NCBI RefSeq assembly: GCF_009910675.1
Contig: NZ_RSEJ01000001.1
Location: 482,909 to 546,908 of the forward strand
DNA: 64,000 nucleotides
Direction of reading: 5' to 3'
Source: Photobacterium alginatilyticum
GTDB lineage: Bacteria; Pseudomonadota; Gammaproteobacteria; Enterobacterales; Vibrionaceae
Within the stretch, counting starts at the first letter, position 1, and every line of letters starts with the position of its first letter. A program made the position numbers and the translations under genes. Below the pieces are notes generated by a model. The model saw nothing but the letters and a program-made list of their open reading frames with translations. It searched no databases and was not told where the DNA came from. Shown here one piece after another: positions 44,013 through 53,580 of the stretch.

Positions 44013-44924
44013 ATGAACTACCTTCGCCATATGTCTGTGTTTGCCAAAGTGGTAGAGCGGGGCTCAATAAGCGCTGCTGCCGAAGATTTGAGTCTGTCGA
44101 AATCAGTGATTAGCCAGCACCTGAAGGTGCTTGAGCAAGAGCTGGGCATAACTCTGCTCAATAGAACCACCCGCAGGCAAACGCTGACCGCTGCCGGGGC
44201 CGTTTTTTACGAGAAGTGCCAGCAGATGAATCAGCTGGCGCAAGAAGCATGGGAAGGGGCAAGGGAAAGTCAGCTGACACCGGCAGGTTCAATCACTATT
44301 ACGGCGCCTCATGCATTGATGGGGAGCATTGTGGCCCCGGCAATCGGAGAACTCGTGTCGGTGTATCCGGCAATTATTCCTCACCTTGTCGCAGATGACG
44401 GCCGGGTTGATATTATTGAGCACGGTATCGATCTTGCGATAAGGGTCGGCGAATCAGCCTCAAGCAGTTATCGTCAGCGTCGTATAGGCCAGTTCAGAGA
44501 TGTGTTGTGTGGTTCCCCGCAATATATCGCTCAGTTCACAGATACCCTCGATTTTTGCGATGATTTGTCCGAGATGATGGCTGACTACAATTATGTTGCT
44601 AATGTCTGGCAGGGCAAATATGTTGTGCACCATCTTCACCACCCGTCTCAGACTGAACCTGTGACACTGATGATGCATCCCACCCGGTTTGCAGACTCAT
44701 TGCCTACAGCGTTGGCTTTGATTGAAGCTGGAGCCGGACTGGGGATTATTCCTGAGTTTATTTATACCCAGCGACAGCTGGCAGGCTGTTTGGCTGAAGC
44801 GATTCCGGGGGCCTATCTTGTACCAACCTCTGTTTATGCGACACATGCTTTTAATAGCACGGTTCCCTTATTGGTACGGCTGTGTATTGATGCGATTGAA
44901 TCCAGGTTATCCACACCAGCATAG
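44013..44924 (+). CDS. LysR-family transcriptional regulator
   Basis: A 303-residue regulator with an N-terminal helix-turn-helix (GSISAAAEDLSLSKSVISQHL, quoted to residue limits) followed by LGITLLNRTTRRQTLTAAG and a substrate-binding effector domain. It is divergent from the SnoaL-like gene and probably controls it. The start at 44013 gives MNYLRHMSVF; a TTG frame extends 7 codons further upstream. The effector is unknown. Confidence 0.9.
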   Translation: MNYLRHMSVFAKVVERGSISAAAEDLSLSKSVISQHLKVLEQELGITLLNRTTRRQTLTAAGAVFYEKCQQMNQLAQEAWEGARESQLTPAGSITITAPHALMGSIVAPAIGELVSVYPAIIPHLVADDGRVDIIEHGIDLAIRVGESASSSYRQRRIGQFRDVLCGSPQYIAQFTDTLDFCDDLSEMMADYNYVANVWQGKYVVHHLHHPSQTEPVTLMMHPTRFADSLPTALALIEAGAGLGIIPEFIYTQRQLAGCLAEAIPGAYLVPTSVYATHAFNSTVPLLVRLCIDAIESRLSTPA

Positions 44925-45230
44925 GCTTAACACGGCTCTATACTTGTTGTTTATATAACCTCATTGAAGGATATGGATGAATTATCCATTACTTTTTCTA
45001 ATCCACTTCATAATAATGTTTCGTGCGAGTAGCACGGTAATTTCTTGCTTGATAGTGATTTCCCAATTACTATCACCGCTCATAAAAACAGAGCTTGAAT
45101 CTAATAATTTTTCTTAATAAGTTAATTGTTTGGAAAGGATTTATTGCTTGTTTTTTTATCCTGCGTCTTGGCGGTTTTTCTTAATATACGACAAGTATTC
45201 AATATTTTATTCTGTGATGAGGGACAGGTT
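44925..45230. other. gene-free region upstream of the EmrD-like exporter
   Basis: About 300 AT-rich bases. TGATAGT/ACTATCA (about 45049-45073) forms a 7-bp inverted repeat. The frame of the exporter stays open back to about 45126, but without a ribosome-binding site. Confidence 0.4.
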
Positions 45231-46439
45231 GTGGCTCAGCAATCTTCTTCTGCCAAAATGGCAAAATTGTTATTTTTAATAATCATTATGACCGCGGTTG
45301 GTCAGATGACGCAGACGATGTATGTGCCATCTATTCCGGCAATGTCTGATTTTTTTGCTGTTAAGTCCTCTTATCTGCAAGCTGTTATGGCGGCATATCT
45401 GATCCCTTACGGCCTATCACAATTTTTCTACGGGCCGCTATCGGACAGGGTTGGTCGTCGGCCGGTGATTATCATCGGGATGAGTATATTCCTAGTGGGT
45501 ACGCTGGCTGCCTTGTTTGCATCATCGTTTGAGCTGTTTTTGCTTGCCAGCTTTGTTCAGGGGCTGGGGACAGGCTGTAGTGGTGCTATGTCGCGGACTG
45601 TGACGCGAGACTGTTATGATGGTGCAGATTTGCATCGGGCCAATAGCCTGGTAAGTATGGGCGTTATTTTCTCGCCATTGATCGCGCCAGTGCTGGGGGG
45701 ATATTTGTCTTCGGCACTTGGCTGGCAGGCCAGCTATACCTTCCTGCTGATATTTGGTGCCCTGGTGACTCTGGCAATGATGTTCATGTTTACTGAGACA
45801 TTACCGGTAGAAAATCGTCGCGCTGAACGTGTACTGGTGAGCTATCGATATGTGCTGGGCAACCGCCGCTTCCAGGGGTATGTATTGTGTCTGATTGCGA
45901 CTTTTGCCGGGATTGCAGTATTTGAAGCGGCTGCGGGCGTATTGCTTGGCAGCGTGCTGAAACTGGATCCGAAGACAGTAAGCTGGCTGTTTGTATTGCC
46001 TCTGCCTGGCTATTTGGCCGGCTCTTGGTTGTCATCGGCACTGGTTAAACAGCTCGGGAATACTCGGGTTATGTACTTGGGAATGCTTGCCATTGTTGCT
46101 GGTGCGCTGGCTATTTTGATCCCGGGTATGGCGGGGCTGGTTACTGTCAGTTCATTGATTGGCGGTGCTTTTGTTTACTTTATTGGTGCAGGTATCTTAT
46201 TCCCAGCAGCAACAACTGCAGCAATTGAGCCTTTTCCGCATCATGCTGGCACAGCCGGAGCCGTATTAGGTGGGCTTCAAAATCTGGGCGCGGGATTGGC
46301 AACTCTGGCAGCATCATTGATGCGAGCAGAAGACCAGTATAGCCTGGGCGCGGTGATGACAGTAATGGCAGTATTGGTTGTGCTAAGCCTGTTGTGGGTT
46401 CGCCGCAGTCAGCAACACGATACACCTGTTCTGGCGTAA
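45231..46439 (+). CDS. MFS multidrug exporter, EmrD/Bcr-like
   Basis: A 402-residue 12-helix major facilitator with the motif-A loop GPLSDRVGRRPVIIIGM and the Bcr/EmrD-type antiporter motif in FVQGLGTGCSGAMSRTVTRD. The TMYVPSIPAMSDFF opening and overall spacing fit EmrD more than Bcr. A GTG at 45231 after GAGGGACAGG is the preferred start; upstream codons lack a site. It likely exports hydrophobic drugs or uncouplers. Confidence 0.85.
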   Translation: MAQQSSSAKMAKLLFLIIIMTAVGQMTQTMYVPSIPAMSDFFAVKSSYLQAVMAAYLIPYGLSQFFYGPLSDRVGRRPVIIIGMSIFLVGTLAALFASSFELFLLASFVQGLGTGCSGAMSRTVTRDCYDGADLHRANSLVSMGVIFSPLIAPVLGGYLSSALGWQASYTFLLIFGALVTLAMMFMFTETLPVENRRAERVLVSYRYVLGNRRFQGYVLCLIATFAGIAVFEAAAGVLLGSVLKLDPKTVSWLFVLPLPGYLAGSWLSSALVKQLGNTRVMYLGMLAIVAGALAILIPGMAGLVTVSSLIGGAFVYFIGAGILFPAATTAAIEPFPHHAGTAGAVLGGLQNLGAGLATLAASLMRAEDQYSLGAVMTVMAVLVVLSLLWVRRSQQHDTPVLA

Positions 46440-46476
46440 GAGACGGCAGGCATAGCGGATAAGAAACCGCGGATAA

Positions 46477-46509
46477 ATAAAAGGCGGAACGTATGTTCCG
46501 CCTTTTATA
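46477..46509. terminator. bidirectional terminator
   Basis: AAAAGGCGGAAC and GTTCCGCCTTTT form a 12-bp stem around GTAT; it serves the exporter and the convergent yciU. Confidence 0.9.
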
Positions 46510-46526
46510 TATGGGGTGTCGTGAGA

Positions 46527-46853
46527 TTAATCTCGTTTCCAAAGAATATGGCAGAACTTGTTTTCCGGATCGCGGCTAACGAGCATGCGAGCAAACACAT
46601 CATCCAGCTCGTCGTTTTCTTCATTGACTAGGCCGATGCGAACCTCGGCGAAAACTTCTTTGTCGACATCGAAACCGACATGGCCTGCCCAGTCGTCTTT
46701 TGTCTCGACGATCTCAGCTGCGCCGCGATCTTCAAATTGTGCGGTGAATAGAATAACGTCAGCAGGCTCCAGGCTGTCGGAAGCCATTTCAAGGAAAATG
46801 TCGTAAGCCGCGTCAATAACGTCGTCGTAAGAAATCAGGTTTGAAGTTTCCAT
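46527..46853 (-). CDS. yciU: double-stranded-DNA mimic protein YciU (DUF440/HI1450)
   Basis: A 108-residue very acidic protein matching HI1450/YciU: AAYDIFLEMASDSLEPADVILF, FEDRGAAEIVE and AEVRIGLVNEENDELDDVFARML. Structures of the family show a surface like DNA, thought to bind DNA-binding proteins such as HU. Its start codon lies inside the 3' end of the EAL gene (19-base overlap), an arrangement suggesting translational coupling. Confidence 0.93.
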   Translation of the reverse strand: METSNLISYDDVIDAAYDIFLEMASDSLEPADVILFTAQFEDRGAAEIVETKDDWAGHVGFDVDKEVFAEVRIGLVNEENDELDDVFARMLVSRDPENKFCHILWKRD

Positions 46854-48406
46854 GAACTACATAAATCTCTGGTATTGATTGAGGCACTATTATACCCACT
46901 AAGCTCAAGCTTGGCGATAAAGTCCTCGAATGGCATCGGCCGATCGAAGTAATACCCTTGGCAGAACTCGATCCCTAGTTGTGCAACATGCGATGCTTGT
47001 TCTGCAGTCTCGACGCCTTCGGCAACCAGAGAGCACTGAAGCTTATGCCCCATTTCAACGATGTTGCCAAGAATAGAGTGGGAGACGGCATCTGTGACAG
47101 AAGAGGCAACAAAGGTGCGATCTATCTTCAAAGTGTCGAAACTGAGCATTTGTAGCGTCGATAACCCGGCGTAACCGGTACCAAAATCATCTAGTGCCCA
47201 GCGTACTCCTACGTTACGAAGATTTTCCATGCCTGCCAGCAGTGCACCAATGTCGACATTGGCGAAGGTTTCACGTTCGGTAAACTCTAGCGTTATGTCA
47301 TGCTGCAACGAAGGGTGCTGTTTTATCATGGTTATCAATGAGTCAACATATTTCTTGTTGGCAATCATAGATGCCGATACATTTATTGATAGATAAAATG
47401 TTGGCGAAATTTCATTAATTACCTTCTTCTCGTAAGCGGCTTTTTCAAGAAGCTGAAGTGTGATTTGTTGAATTTGACCTGACTGCTCTGCCGCGGGAAT
47501 AAACTCGGCAGGCGAGATGATAATACCGTGAGGATGCAGCCATCGAACCAGTAGCTCAGCACCTTGCCACTCACCGGTTTGAGCGTTAACGATAGGTTGG
47601 TAAAATGCAAAAAACTCTTTTCTATTAATACCACCCTGAATATCACTGCGTAATGAGTATCGCCAGTTGAAATATGCATAACTGAGTAATGTGATGATTA
47701 CAGATAGGCTTATTATTACTAAAATCGCATAGGGAAGTTGATTAAGGTAAACACCGACAAGCATATCATTGGTGTAACCAGTCACCACCGAGTAGGGGTA
47801 TTTGTTAGAATTGGCCGAGATAGAGTACAAAATAGGACTCGATAGATTCTGCTCGCAGTGATATGACGTCTCGTTGAGGTTATCCAACATACAGCCATAC
47901 AAAAATCTTTTATCTGTCAGTTGCTTAAGCCAGAATCTCATGTATTTGATATCAAATAGAACTTTATACCAACCCGCATTGACTGGAAGTATGAAAAAAA
48001 CGCCGTCAATATGTCTTCGCTGACTGAATGAGCGGTAAATTACCTGCTGGCTGTTATTGGTAATGTGATTCAGTTGTAAAGGGGTTAATAGTTGTTGGGT
48101 ATCGATGTTTCTGTCACCGCACAGAATATTACCACTTTCAATGTAGGTGATTTCTTGTAATACACTGGAGTTAAACACCATCTCTTCAAGCTTATCTCGG
48201 CTCTCTTCACTGCATGGCAGATATATATTACTGAGTGAGTTTAGTTGGTTATCAACATTTTCCAAAACCTTGTCCATAGTATCGATCAGGTAGGCGACAG
48301 TTTCCTCTGAGCGATTATTGGCTTGATATTTTACCCATGCGACATTAAAAAAAACACCGATAATAGCAGTAAAAAATAGCAGCTTAATGATGTGGGTTTT
48401 CTTCAT
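46835..48406 (-). CDS. membrane-anchored c-di-GMP phosphodiesterase (CSS-motif/EAL type)
   Basis: A 523-residue protein with an N-terminal membrane helix (residues about 7-25), a periplasmic domain with Cys residues (LPCSEESRD, ILCGD) like the redox-sensing CSS domain, a second helix (about 229-247), and a C-terminal EAL domain. Catalytic positions are present: AELLVRW (E), SINVSAS (N), EFTERE (E), DDFGTGYAGLSTL (DD), LKIDRTFV (K) and VAEGVET (E). It should break c-di-GMP to pGpG, probably with its activity tuned by the periplasmic Cys pair. A c-di-GMP riboswitch controls tfoY elsewhere in the window. Confidence 0.9.
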   Translation of the reverse strand: MKKTHIIKLLFFTAIIGVFFNVAWVKYQANNRSEETVAYLIDTMDKVLENVDNQLNSLSNIYLPCSEESRDKLEEMVFNSSVLQEITYIESGNILCGDRNIDTQQLLTPLQLNHITNNSQQVIYRSFSQRRHIDGVFFILPVNAGWYKVLFDIKYMRFWLKQLTDKRFLYGCMLDNLNETSYHCEQNLSSPILYSISANSNKYPYSVVTGYTNDMLVGVYLNQLPYAILVIISLSVIITLLSYAYFNWRYSLRSDIQGGINRKEFFAFYQPIVNAQTGEWQGAELLVRWLHPHGIIISPAEFIPAAEQSGQIQQITLQLLEKAAYEKKVINEISPTFYLSINVSASMIANKKYVDSLITMIKQHPSLQHDITLEFTERETFANVDIGALLAGMENLRNVGVRWALDDFGTGYAGLSTLQMLSFDTLKIDRTFVASSVTDAVSHSILGNIVEMGHKLQCSLVAEGVETAEQASHVAQLGIEFCQGYYFDRPMPFEDFIAKLELSGYNSASINTRDLCSSWKLQT

Positions 48407-48672
48407 TATGGTAGGTAATAGCTAAGTAAAGGTTTAAATGAAGGGTGAGAGGATATATGAGTTTTGTTGGATTGAATATAAGAATTAAAGATTTATTAAT
48501 ATAACTTGAATTAAGTCATTTTATTGGCGTGTATATTCTATTTGTGCCGATTATATGTCACATTAAGCCCAGTAAACCATACATATTAACGCTCTCAAAT
48601 GATGCTTAAAAATTGTTTTGCCCTTGTGCAATGAGTTAGATTATTCGATCTGTAAAGCTATGATTTGATAGA

Positions 48673-49515
48673 ATGTCATCTGCAGGTGTTGACTCCTGCG
48701 GAAGAAAGATTGAATACGACAGATCCTTGAAGGAAAAATGTGTGGCGAGAGCTCTACCTGTAATTGATGGCGATACGCCTTTTCAACATGACTATACGCC
48801 AGTATTACTGGACGCAGTAAAGCAGTTTAAAGCCGGATTAGGCGAGACGCTACATAGTATTTACGCGTTCGGCAGTGTTGCGCGTCGAGAAGCCATCGCC
48901 GGAAAATCAGATCTCAACCTGACAATCATTGTTAAGCGCCCTCTGAATGCGTCAGAACAGTCGGTGCTGAGCACTATCCGCTTGCGACTTGCTTCCCGGC
49001 ATGCTGTTATCCCTGCTGTTGATTTGAAAGTAGTTGAGATCAGTGAAGTTCTGTCTATAGAGTCAATATTTACCTGGGGTTTCTGGCTAAAACATTGCTG
49101 TATCTGCTTATATGGCGATGATTTATCCACACGTTTTGGACTTTTTGAAGCTAGCTGGGATATCGCCAAATCGCTGAACGGAGATATTGGCGATGAGCTG
49201 AGCAGCTATCGCAAGAAAATTATGGCGACCAAGGTTGTTCAGAATTATTTGGACTACTGTGAATATATCAGTAAGAAAATGCTGTGGAGCTGCTTTTCTT
49301 TGGTGATGCACCGGGAGCAAAATCTTGCGCTGTCTATAGAACAATGTGCCGAGGCTTTTATTAAGTATTATCCCGAGAAAGAGTTGGAAGTAGAGCGCTT
49401 GTTTATTTTAGCCAGTCGCCAGCAGGTACCCAAGAAGGCGTCGTTGTTTATGATGGACTCTTTTGGCGGGTGGATAGTCTCTGAATTTGATCGTATCGAT
49501 CGTAAAATTGGTTAA
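48673..49515 (+). CDS. nucleotidyltransferase-fold protein (Pol-beta superfamily)
   Basis: A 280-residue protein. Residues about 60-85 (SIYAFGSVARREAIAGKSDL) give the GS-x-A-R...SD signature of the NTP transferase 2 fold, but the second Asp of DxD is Asn (SDLNL). The rest is helical with a CEYISKKMLWSCF segment. Such proteins include aminoglycoside-type nucleotidyltransferases and toxin/antitoxin partners; the substrate is not known. It ends 59 bases before polB. The start has no clear ribosome-binding site. Confidence 0.75.
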   Translation: MSSAGVDSCGRKIEYDRSLKEKCVARALPVIDGDTPFQHDYTPVLLDAVKQFKAGLGETLHSIYAFGSVARREAIAGKSDLNLTIIVKRPLNASEQSVLSTIRLRLASRHAVIPAVDLKVVEISEVLSIESIFTWGFWLKHCCICLYGDDLSTRFGLFEASWDIAKSLNGDIGDELSSYRKKIMATKVVQNYLDYCEYISKKMLWSCFSLVMHREQNLALSIEQCAEAFIKYYPEKELEVERLFILASRQQVPKKASLFMMDSFGGWIVSEFDRIDRKIG

Positions 49516-49574
49516 CCTTTCATGAGGAAGGCTCGTGCTGCCTCGGAATCTAATTTGTTGTGCTTGAGGTATTT

Positions 49575-51953
49575 TTGCAAACTCATTCAACGGGCTTTGT
49601 ACTAACAAGGCAAAGCCGAGACGTACGTGGCCAAACAGAGATCGTGCTATGGGTCAAAACCGAACAGGGGCCTTGTCGTCTCATTGTCCAAGGTGACAAA
49701 CCTGTCTGTTTCGTGACTAGTCATGATCAGCCCAATGCGGAAACTATTCTTCGTGCTGGCAATATATCGGTCAGCTGGCGTCAACTGCCGTTAAAAAGCT
49801 TCCAGCACAAACCAATGTACGCCTGTTATGCCAAGACGGTTCGCGATAGCTTGCAATTGACGACGTTGCTGCGCTCTGAAGGAATTGAGGTGTTTGAGGC
49901 TGATATCCGATTGGCCGATCGCTTTTTGATGGAGCGTTTCATTCGTGGTGGCATTGCGTTTAGCGGTCACAGCCAGCAGAAAGCAGGCTACATTGAGTAT
50001 CAGCAGGTTAAAGCGAAAGCAGCTGATTTCATACCCAAGCTATCAGTGGTTTCTCTGGATATAGAGTGCTCTGAGAAGGGCGTATTGTATTCGGTAGGTC
50101 TGCATAACGAGTTCGATAGTCGTGTGATTATGATCGGCGCACCATCGGGGGACGAAGCCGAAAACAGCTGGGTGCAATGGGTGGATTCTGAAAAAGATCT
50201 ATTACTAGCCCTTGAATCATGGTTTATCCAGTTTGATCCCGATATCGTGATTGGGTGGAATGTCATTGATTTTGATTTCCGATTGTTGCTCAAACGAGCC
50301 GAATGGAACAAGTTGACCTTACGGATCGGCAGGGGGAAACAGCCCCCGCATTGGCGCCAGTCGAACCAAAATCCCAACCAAGGTTTCATTACCATACCGG
50401 GGCGGGTGGTGTTAGACGGTATTGATACGCTGAAAACGGCCACGTTTAATTTCCGTTCCTGGTCGCTGGAGTCTGTCTCGCAGGAATTGCTTGGCGAAGG
50501 AAAGCAGATCCATAATGTGAATGATCGTATGGATGAAATTAATCATATGTTTCGTCACGACAAGCTATCCTTGGCCCGCTACAACTTGCAGGACTGCAAG
50601 TTAGTCTCGCGTATTTTTGAGCATACCCACCTGCTGGATTTTGCGGTGGAGCGAAGCCGGTTGACGGGTGTCGAGCTTGACCGCATCGGTGGCTCTGTTG
50701 CTGCCTTTACCAACCTATATCTTCCTCAGTTACACCGTGCCGGTTATGTTGCTCCGAGTCTGGATAGCGAAAATTGGATAGCCAGTCCGGGCGGCTACGT
50801 CATGGATTCGAAACCGGGCTTGTATGATTCTGTACTTGTGCTGGATTTTAAGTCTCTGTATCCGTCCATTATTCGATCATTCCGTATTGATCCAATGGGG
50901 CTGGTGGAAGGCCTTCAACTTGAAGAAGGTAAAGGTGATGAGCAGGCTATTGCAGGTTTTCGTGGCGGCCGCTTCCATCGTGAGAAACACTTTCTGCCAA
51001 AAATGATTGAGGATCTCTGGCTGGCGCGTGATCAGGCCAAGCGTGATGGTGAGAAGGCATTCTCTCAGGCAATCAAGATCATTATGAATTCGTTTTATGG
51101 GGTACTGGGATCGTCTGGATGTCGTTTCTTTGATCACCGGCTGGCATCGTCAATCACCATGCGCGGCCATGAAGTGTTGTCGCGTACCAAAGACATGATT
51201 GAAGAGAAAGGCTATACCGTTATCTACGGTGATACGGATTCTGTTTTTGTGCATTTGGGCAAAAGTCATGTGCAAGAAGACGCTGATTCTGTTGGTCGGC
51301 AGTTGGTTATCGATATCAATGCTGCCTGGGAGCAACGACTGCGGGAGGAGTATAACCTTGATTGCTACCTGGAGCTTGAGTACGAAACGCATTATCAGAA
51401 GTTTCTGATGCCGACGATCAGAGGGGCCGAAACGGGTTCGAAAAAACGCTACGCTGGACTGGTGGTTGAGAATGGCAAGGAGAAAATGGTGTTCAAGGGA
51501 CTGGAAACAGTACGTACAGACTGGACACCATTGGCGCAGGAGTTTCAGCAAACGCTTTATGATATGGTCTTCCATGATCAGGATGCTGATGAATATGTTC
51601 GTGACTATGCCAATAAAACTCTGGCTGGTGAACACGATCACTTGCTGGTGTACCGCAAGCGGCTGCGGCGAAACCTAAATGAGTACCAGAAGAATATCCC
51701 GCCACAGGTACGTGCTGCCCGAATGGCGGATGAGATGAACGCCAAATTAGGCCGCCCATTGCAGTATCAGAACAAGGGAGTGATCGAGTACGTATTTACC
51801 ATTGCCGGGGCGGAACCTCATGAGTTCACACAAAGCCCGATTGACTACAACCATTACCTCGAGAAGCAACTAAAGCCGGTAGCCGATGGTATCTTACCGT
51901 TTATTGGCAAGCACTTTGATGATATTACTGCACCTCAGATGGGGCTGTTTTAG
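49575..51953 (+). CDS. polB: DNA polymerase II PolB
   Basis: A B-family polymerase of about 792 residues, aligning with E. coli Pol II (783) from TGFVLTRQSRD to the last residues (FDDITAPQMGLF). The exonuclease motif is VVSLDIECSEKG and IVIGWNVIDFDFRLL; the polymerase motifs are DFKSLYPSIIRSF, KIIMNSFYGVLG and YGDTDSVFV. The preferred start is TTG at 49575, which has GAGG five bases before it and aligns with the E. coli N-terminus; a GTG at 49560 is possible. No LexA box was found just upstream, unlike the SOS-induced E. coli gene. Confidence 0.93.
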   Translation: MQTHSTGFVLTRQSRDVRGQTEIVLWVKTEQGPCRLIVQGDKPVCFVTSHDQPNAETILRAGNISVSWRQLPLKSFQHKPMYACYAKTVRDSLQLTTLLRSEGIEVFEADIRLADRFLMERFIRGGIAFSGHSQQKAGYIEYQQVKAKAADFIPKLSVVSLDIECSEKGVLYSVGLHNEFDSRVIMIGAPSGDEAENSWVQWVDSEKDLLLALESWFIQFDPDIVIGWNVIDFDFRLLLKRAEWNKLTLRIGRGKQPPHWRQSNQNPNQGFITIPGRVVLDGIDTLKTATFNFRSWSLESVSQELLGEGKQIHNVNDRMDEINHMFRHDKLSLARYNLQDCKLVSRIFEHTHLLDFAVERSRLTGVELDRIGGSVAAFTNLYLPQLHRAGYVAPSLDSENWIASPGGYVMDSKPGLYDSVLVLDFKSLYPSIIRSFRIDPMGLVEGLQLEEGKGDEQAIAGFRGGRFHREKHFLPKMIEDLWLARDQAKRDGEKAFSQAIKIIMNSFYGVLGSSGCRFFDHRLASSITMRGHEVLSRTKDMIEEKGYTVIYGDTDSVFVHLGKSHVQEDADSVGRQLVIDINAAWEQRLREEYNLDCYLELEYETHYQKFLMPTIRGAETGSKKRYAGLVVENGKEKMVFKGLETVRTDWTPLAQEFQQTLYDMVFHDQDADEYVRDYANKTLAGEHDHLLVYRKRLRRNLNEYQKNIPPQVRAARMADEMNAKLGRPLQYQNKGVIEYVFTIAGAEPHEFTQSPIDYNHYLEKQLKPVADGILPFIGKHFDDITAPQMGLF

Positions 51954-51989
51954 CTTATGTCTTGATAGGATATGACACACGGCATCATT

Positions 51990-52019
51990 AAAAAAACGCG
52001 CTAGAGAGCGCGTTTTTAG
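51990..52019. terminator. terminator of polB
   Basis: AAAAACGCGCT and AGCGCGTTTTT form an 11-bp stem around AGAG, with A and T tracts on both sides. Confidence 0.9.
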
Positions 52020-52040
52020 ATCTGTAAAGATCAAGTGTGA

Positions 52041-52352
52041 TCAGCTGAAGAACTCGACGCTATTAACAGATGATTTAACGGCATGGATCGGATCAAAGTT
52101 GATAGCACCGCGATTAGGCGTGCAGACTTTATACACATTACCACAATCAAAAATAGCCAATACAACTTCATCGGTGCGAAAGACCGCTGGTAATGTTTTG
52201 CCGATCTCGCAAGTGCAGCTGTTGCCTTCGTGTTCCCACTCTAGCTTGAAAACGCGTTGGGCCTGAGATGGTGCAGAGACATGATTGGCAATTGATGAAA
52301 AAACAGATTCGGCCTGTGCTGGACTAGACGCCGATGGTACAAAAAAATCCAT
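52041..52352 (-). CDS. small protein, unknown function
   Basis: A 103-residue cytoplasmic protein opening MDFFVPSASSPAQAESVF, with a Ser/Ala-rich N-terminus and a beta-rich second half containing SCTCEIG, FDCGNVYKVC and FDPIHAVK; four Cys residues occur in this half. AGGAGGG precedes the ATG at 52352, so it is very likely expressed. No family is recognised. Confidence 0.72.
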   Translation of the reverse strand: MDFFVPSASSPAQAESVFSSIANHVSAPSQAQRVFKLEWEHEGNSCTCEIGKTLPAVFRTDEVVLAIFDCGNVYKVCTPNRGAINFDPIHAVKSSVNSVEFFS

Positions 52353-52650
52353 GGTTCCCTCCTGGTACACGTAGCAAAGACTTATAGTCAATCTACGTCA
52401 ATAAATATTCAAGTTATCAGTCCTGATAACCCGGAAACAGTAACAGAATAGGGGAACACTTGGCAACATGGTTGAATAATCAAGCACATTAAATTGTCTG
52501 ATATATACCCTTTATGGCTGCTGACTTCATCTATTTGTGAGAAAGCGTAAACAGACTGGCAGCCTAGTTTCTCACTCTGCGAAACAAGATTGGACGTGGT
52601 GTTGGCTTCTGCATATTATCAATTAAGGTACTAGATGCGGGGAGGGTAGG

Positions 52651-52917
52651 ATGGAGCAACTTGAGTTTTTCTCAATCCCTAGCCCATGTGTCGGTGTATG
52701 CCAGGTAAATGAACGCGGGTATTGCAAGGGTTGTATGCGGAGCCGGGATGAGCGTTTTAACTGGCAGAAGATGACTGCTGATCAACAACGTAATACTCTG
52801 CGGCTATGCCGACAGCGTTATTTAAGGGTGATGCGCAGAAACAAAGCAGATAACCAACAACTATCGTCTGAGCAAGGCTTGAGCCCGCAACAATCACTAT
52901 TTGACGAGAAATACTAA
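52651..52917 (+). CDS. DUF1289 small Cys-rich protein
   Basis: An 88-residue protein with the DUF1289 pattern PCVGVCQVNERGYCKGCMRS (Cys at about 13, 17, 24 and 27), probably binding a metal or Fe-S cluster, followed by WQKMTADQQRNTL. E. coli YdhL is similar. GGGGAGGG precedes the ATG. Function unknown. Confidence 0.85.
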   Translation: MEQLEFFSIPSPCVGVCQVNERGYCKGCMRSRDERFNWQKMTADQQRNTLRLCRQRYLRVMRRNKADNQQLSSEQGLSPQQSLFDEKY

Positions 52918-52937
52918 ATTTAATAACCCACAGATAT

Positions 52938-52966
52938 AAAAAAAGCGCCATAAAGGCGCTTTTTTA
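52938..52966. terminator. bidirectional terminator
   Basis: AAAAGCGCC and GGCGCTTTT form a 9-bp stem around ATAAA between two convergent genes, with A and T tracts. Confidence 0.9.
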
Positions 52967-52985
52967 GAAGAGTATGAACTCGCAA

Positions 52986-53264
52986 TTAGATGCGGATGAA
53001 GTCCATGTGCTCAACTTTTGGCTTGTACGCGTGACGCTGGATGTCTTGTGGCTTAACCTTAACTTCTGCGCCGTCGATCACTAGAGTGATACCTTCGTAG
53101 AACTCAGGCTTGTCCATCTGGTTGATAACTACGCTGTGCTCTAGAGCGATTGCAATCGGAGCTGCTTCGCCACCGTAAACGATTGCTGGGAACTGCTCTG
53201 CGTGACGTAGACGGCGGCTCGCACCTTTACCTAGGTCTGTACGTACTACTGCTTCAAATTTCAT
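52986..53264 (-). CDS. rplY: 50S ribosomal protein L25
   Basis: A 92-residue L25 of the short, E. coli-like form, with [20 protein letters not shown] and [25 protein letters not shown]. It binds 5S rRNA. A hairpin upstream may be its autoregulatory leader. The gene stands beside radD, as in E. coli. Confidence 0.97.
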   Translation of the reverse strand: MKFEAVVRTDLGKGASRRLRHAEQFPAIVYGGEAAPIAIALEHSVVINQMDKPEFYEGITLVIDGAEVKVKPQDIQRHAYKPKVEHMDFIRI

Positions 53265-53292
53265 CTTAAATACTCTTTAAGTTAATTAAATC

Positions 53293-53328
53293 GGACTACT
53301 ATGAGTAATGCGACCTTACTCAATGTCC
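53293..53328 (-). promoter_or_regulatory. candidate rplY leader hairpin (L25 autoregulation)
   Basis: On the minus strand, GGAC ... GAGTAA ... TTACTC ... GTCC forms a nested two-part helix 29-64 bases before the rplY start. The internal loop could mimic the L25 site on 5S rRNA. This is inferred from the structure only. Confidence 0.45.
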
Positions 53329-53514
53329 TAAATCGAGCGCGGATACTAACATTGGAATGTGCATCCAGCAAGATAAATCCGTGAAAAGTCGTTTAAATAT
53401 CTATATTAGCAGCTGCCTGTGCATTCCTTCCTCGTTTTAATCGTTAATTACCCAAAACTGATGAGGCATCTATTTCAGTGTTACTAGCCTGTTGAGTATA
53501 GAACCCTGCGAAAT

Positions 53515-53543
53515 AAAGAAAGGCCGCTAAGTGCGGTCTTTCT
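53515..53543 (-). terminator. terminator of radD
   Basis: On the minus strand, AAAGACCGC and GCGGCCTTT pair (with one wobble) around ACTTA, followed by CTTTATTT. Confidence 0.8.
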
Positions 53544-53580
53544 TATATAGATAATATCGTCATCGTTTGTTGGTTGCTTA

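Noticed and set aside
49516..49575. LexA box before polB
   Set aside because: No CTGT-N8-ACAG sequence is present in the short gap.
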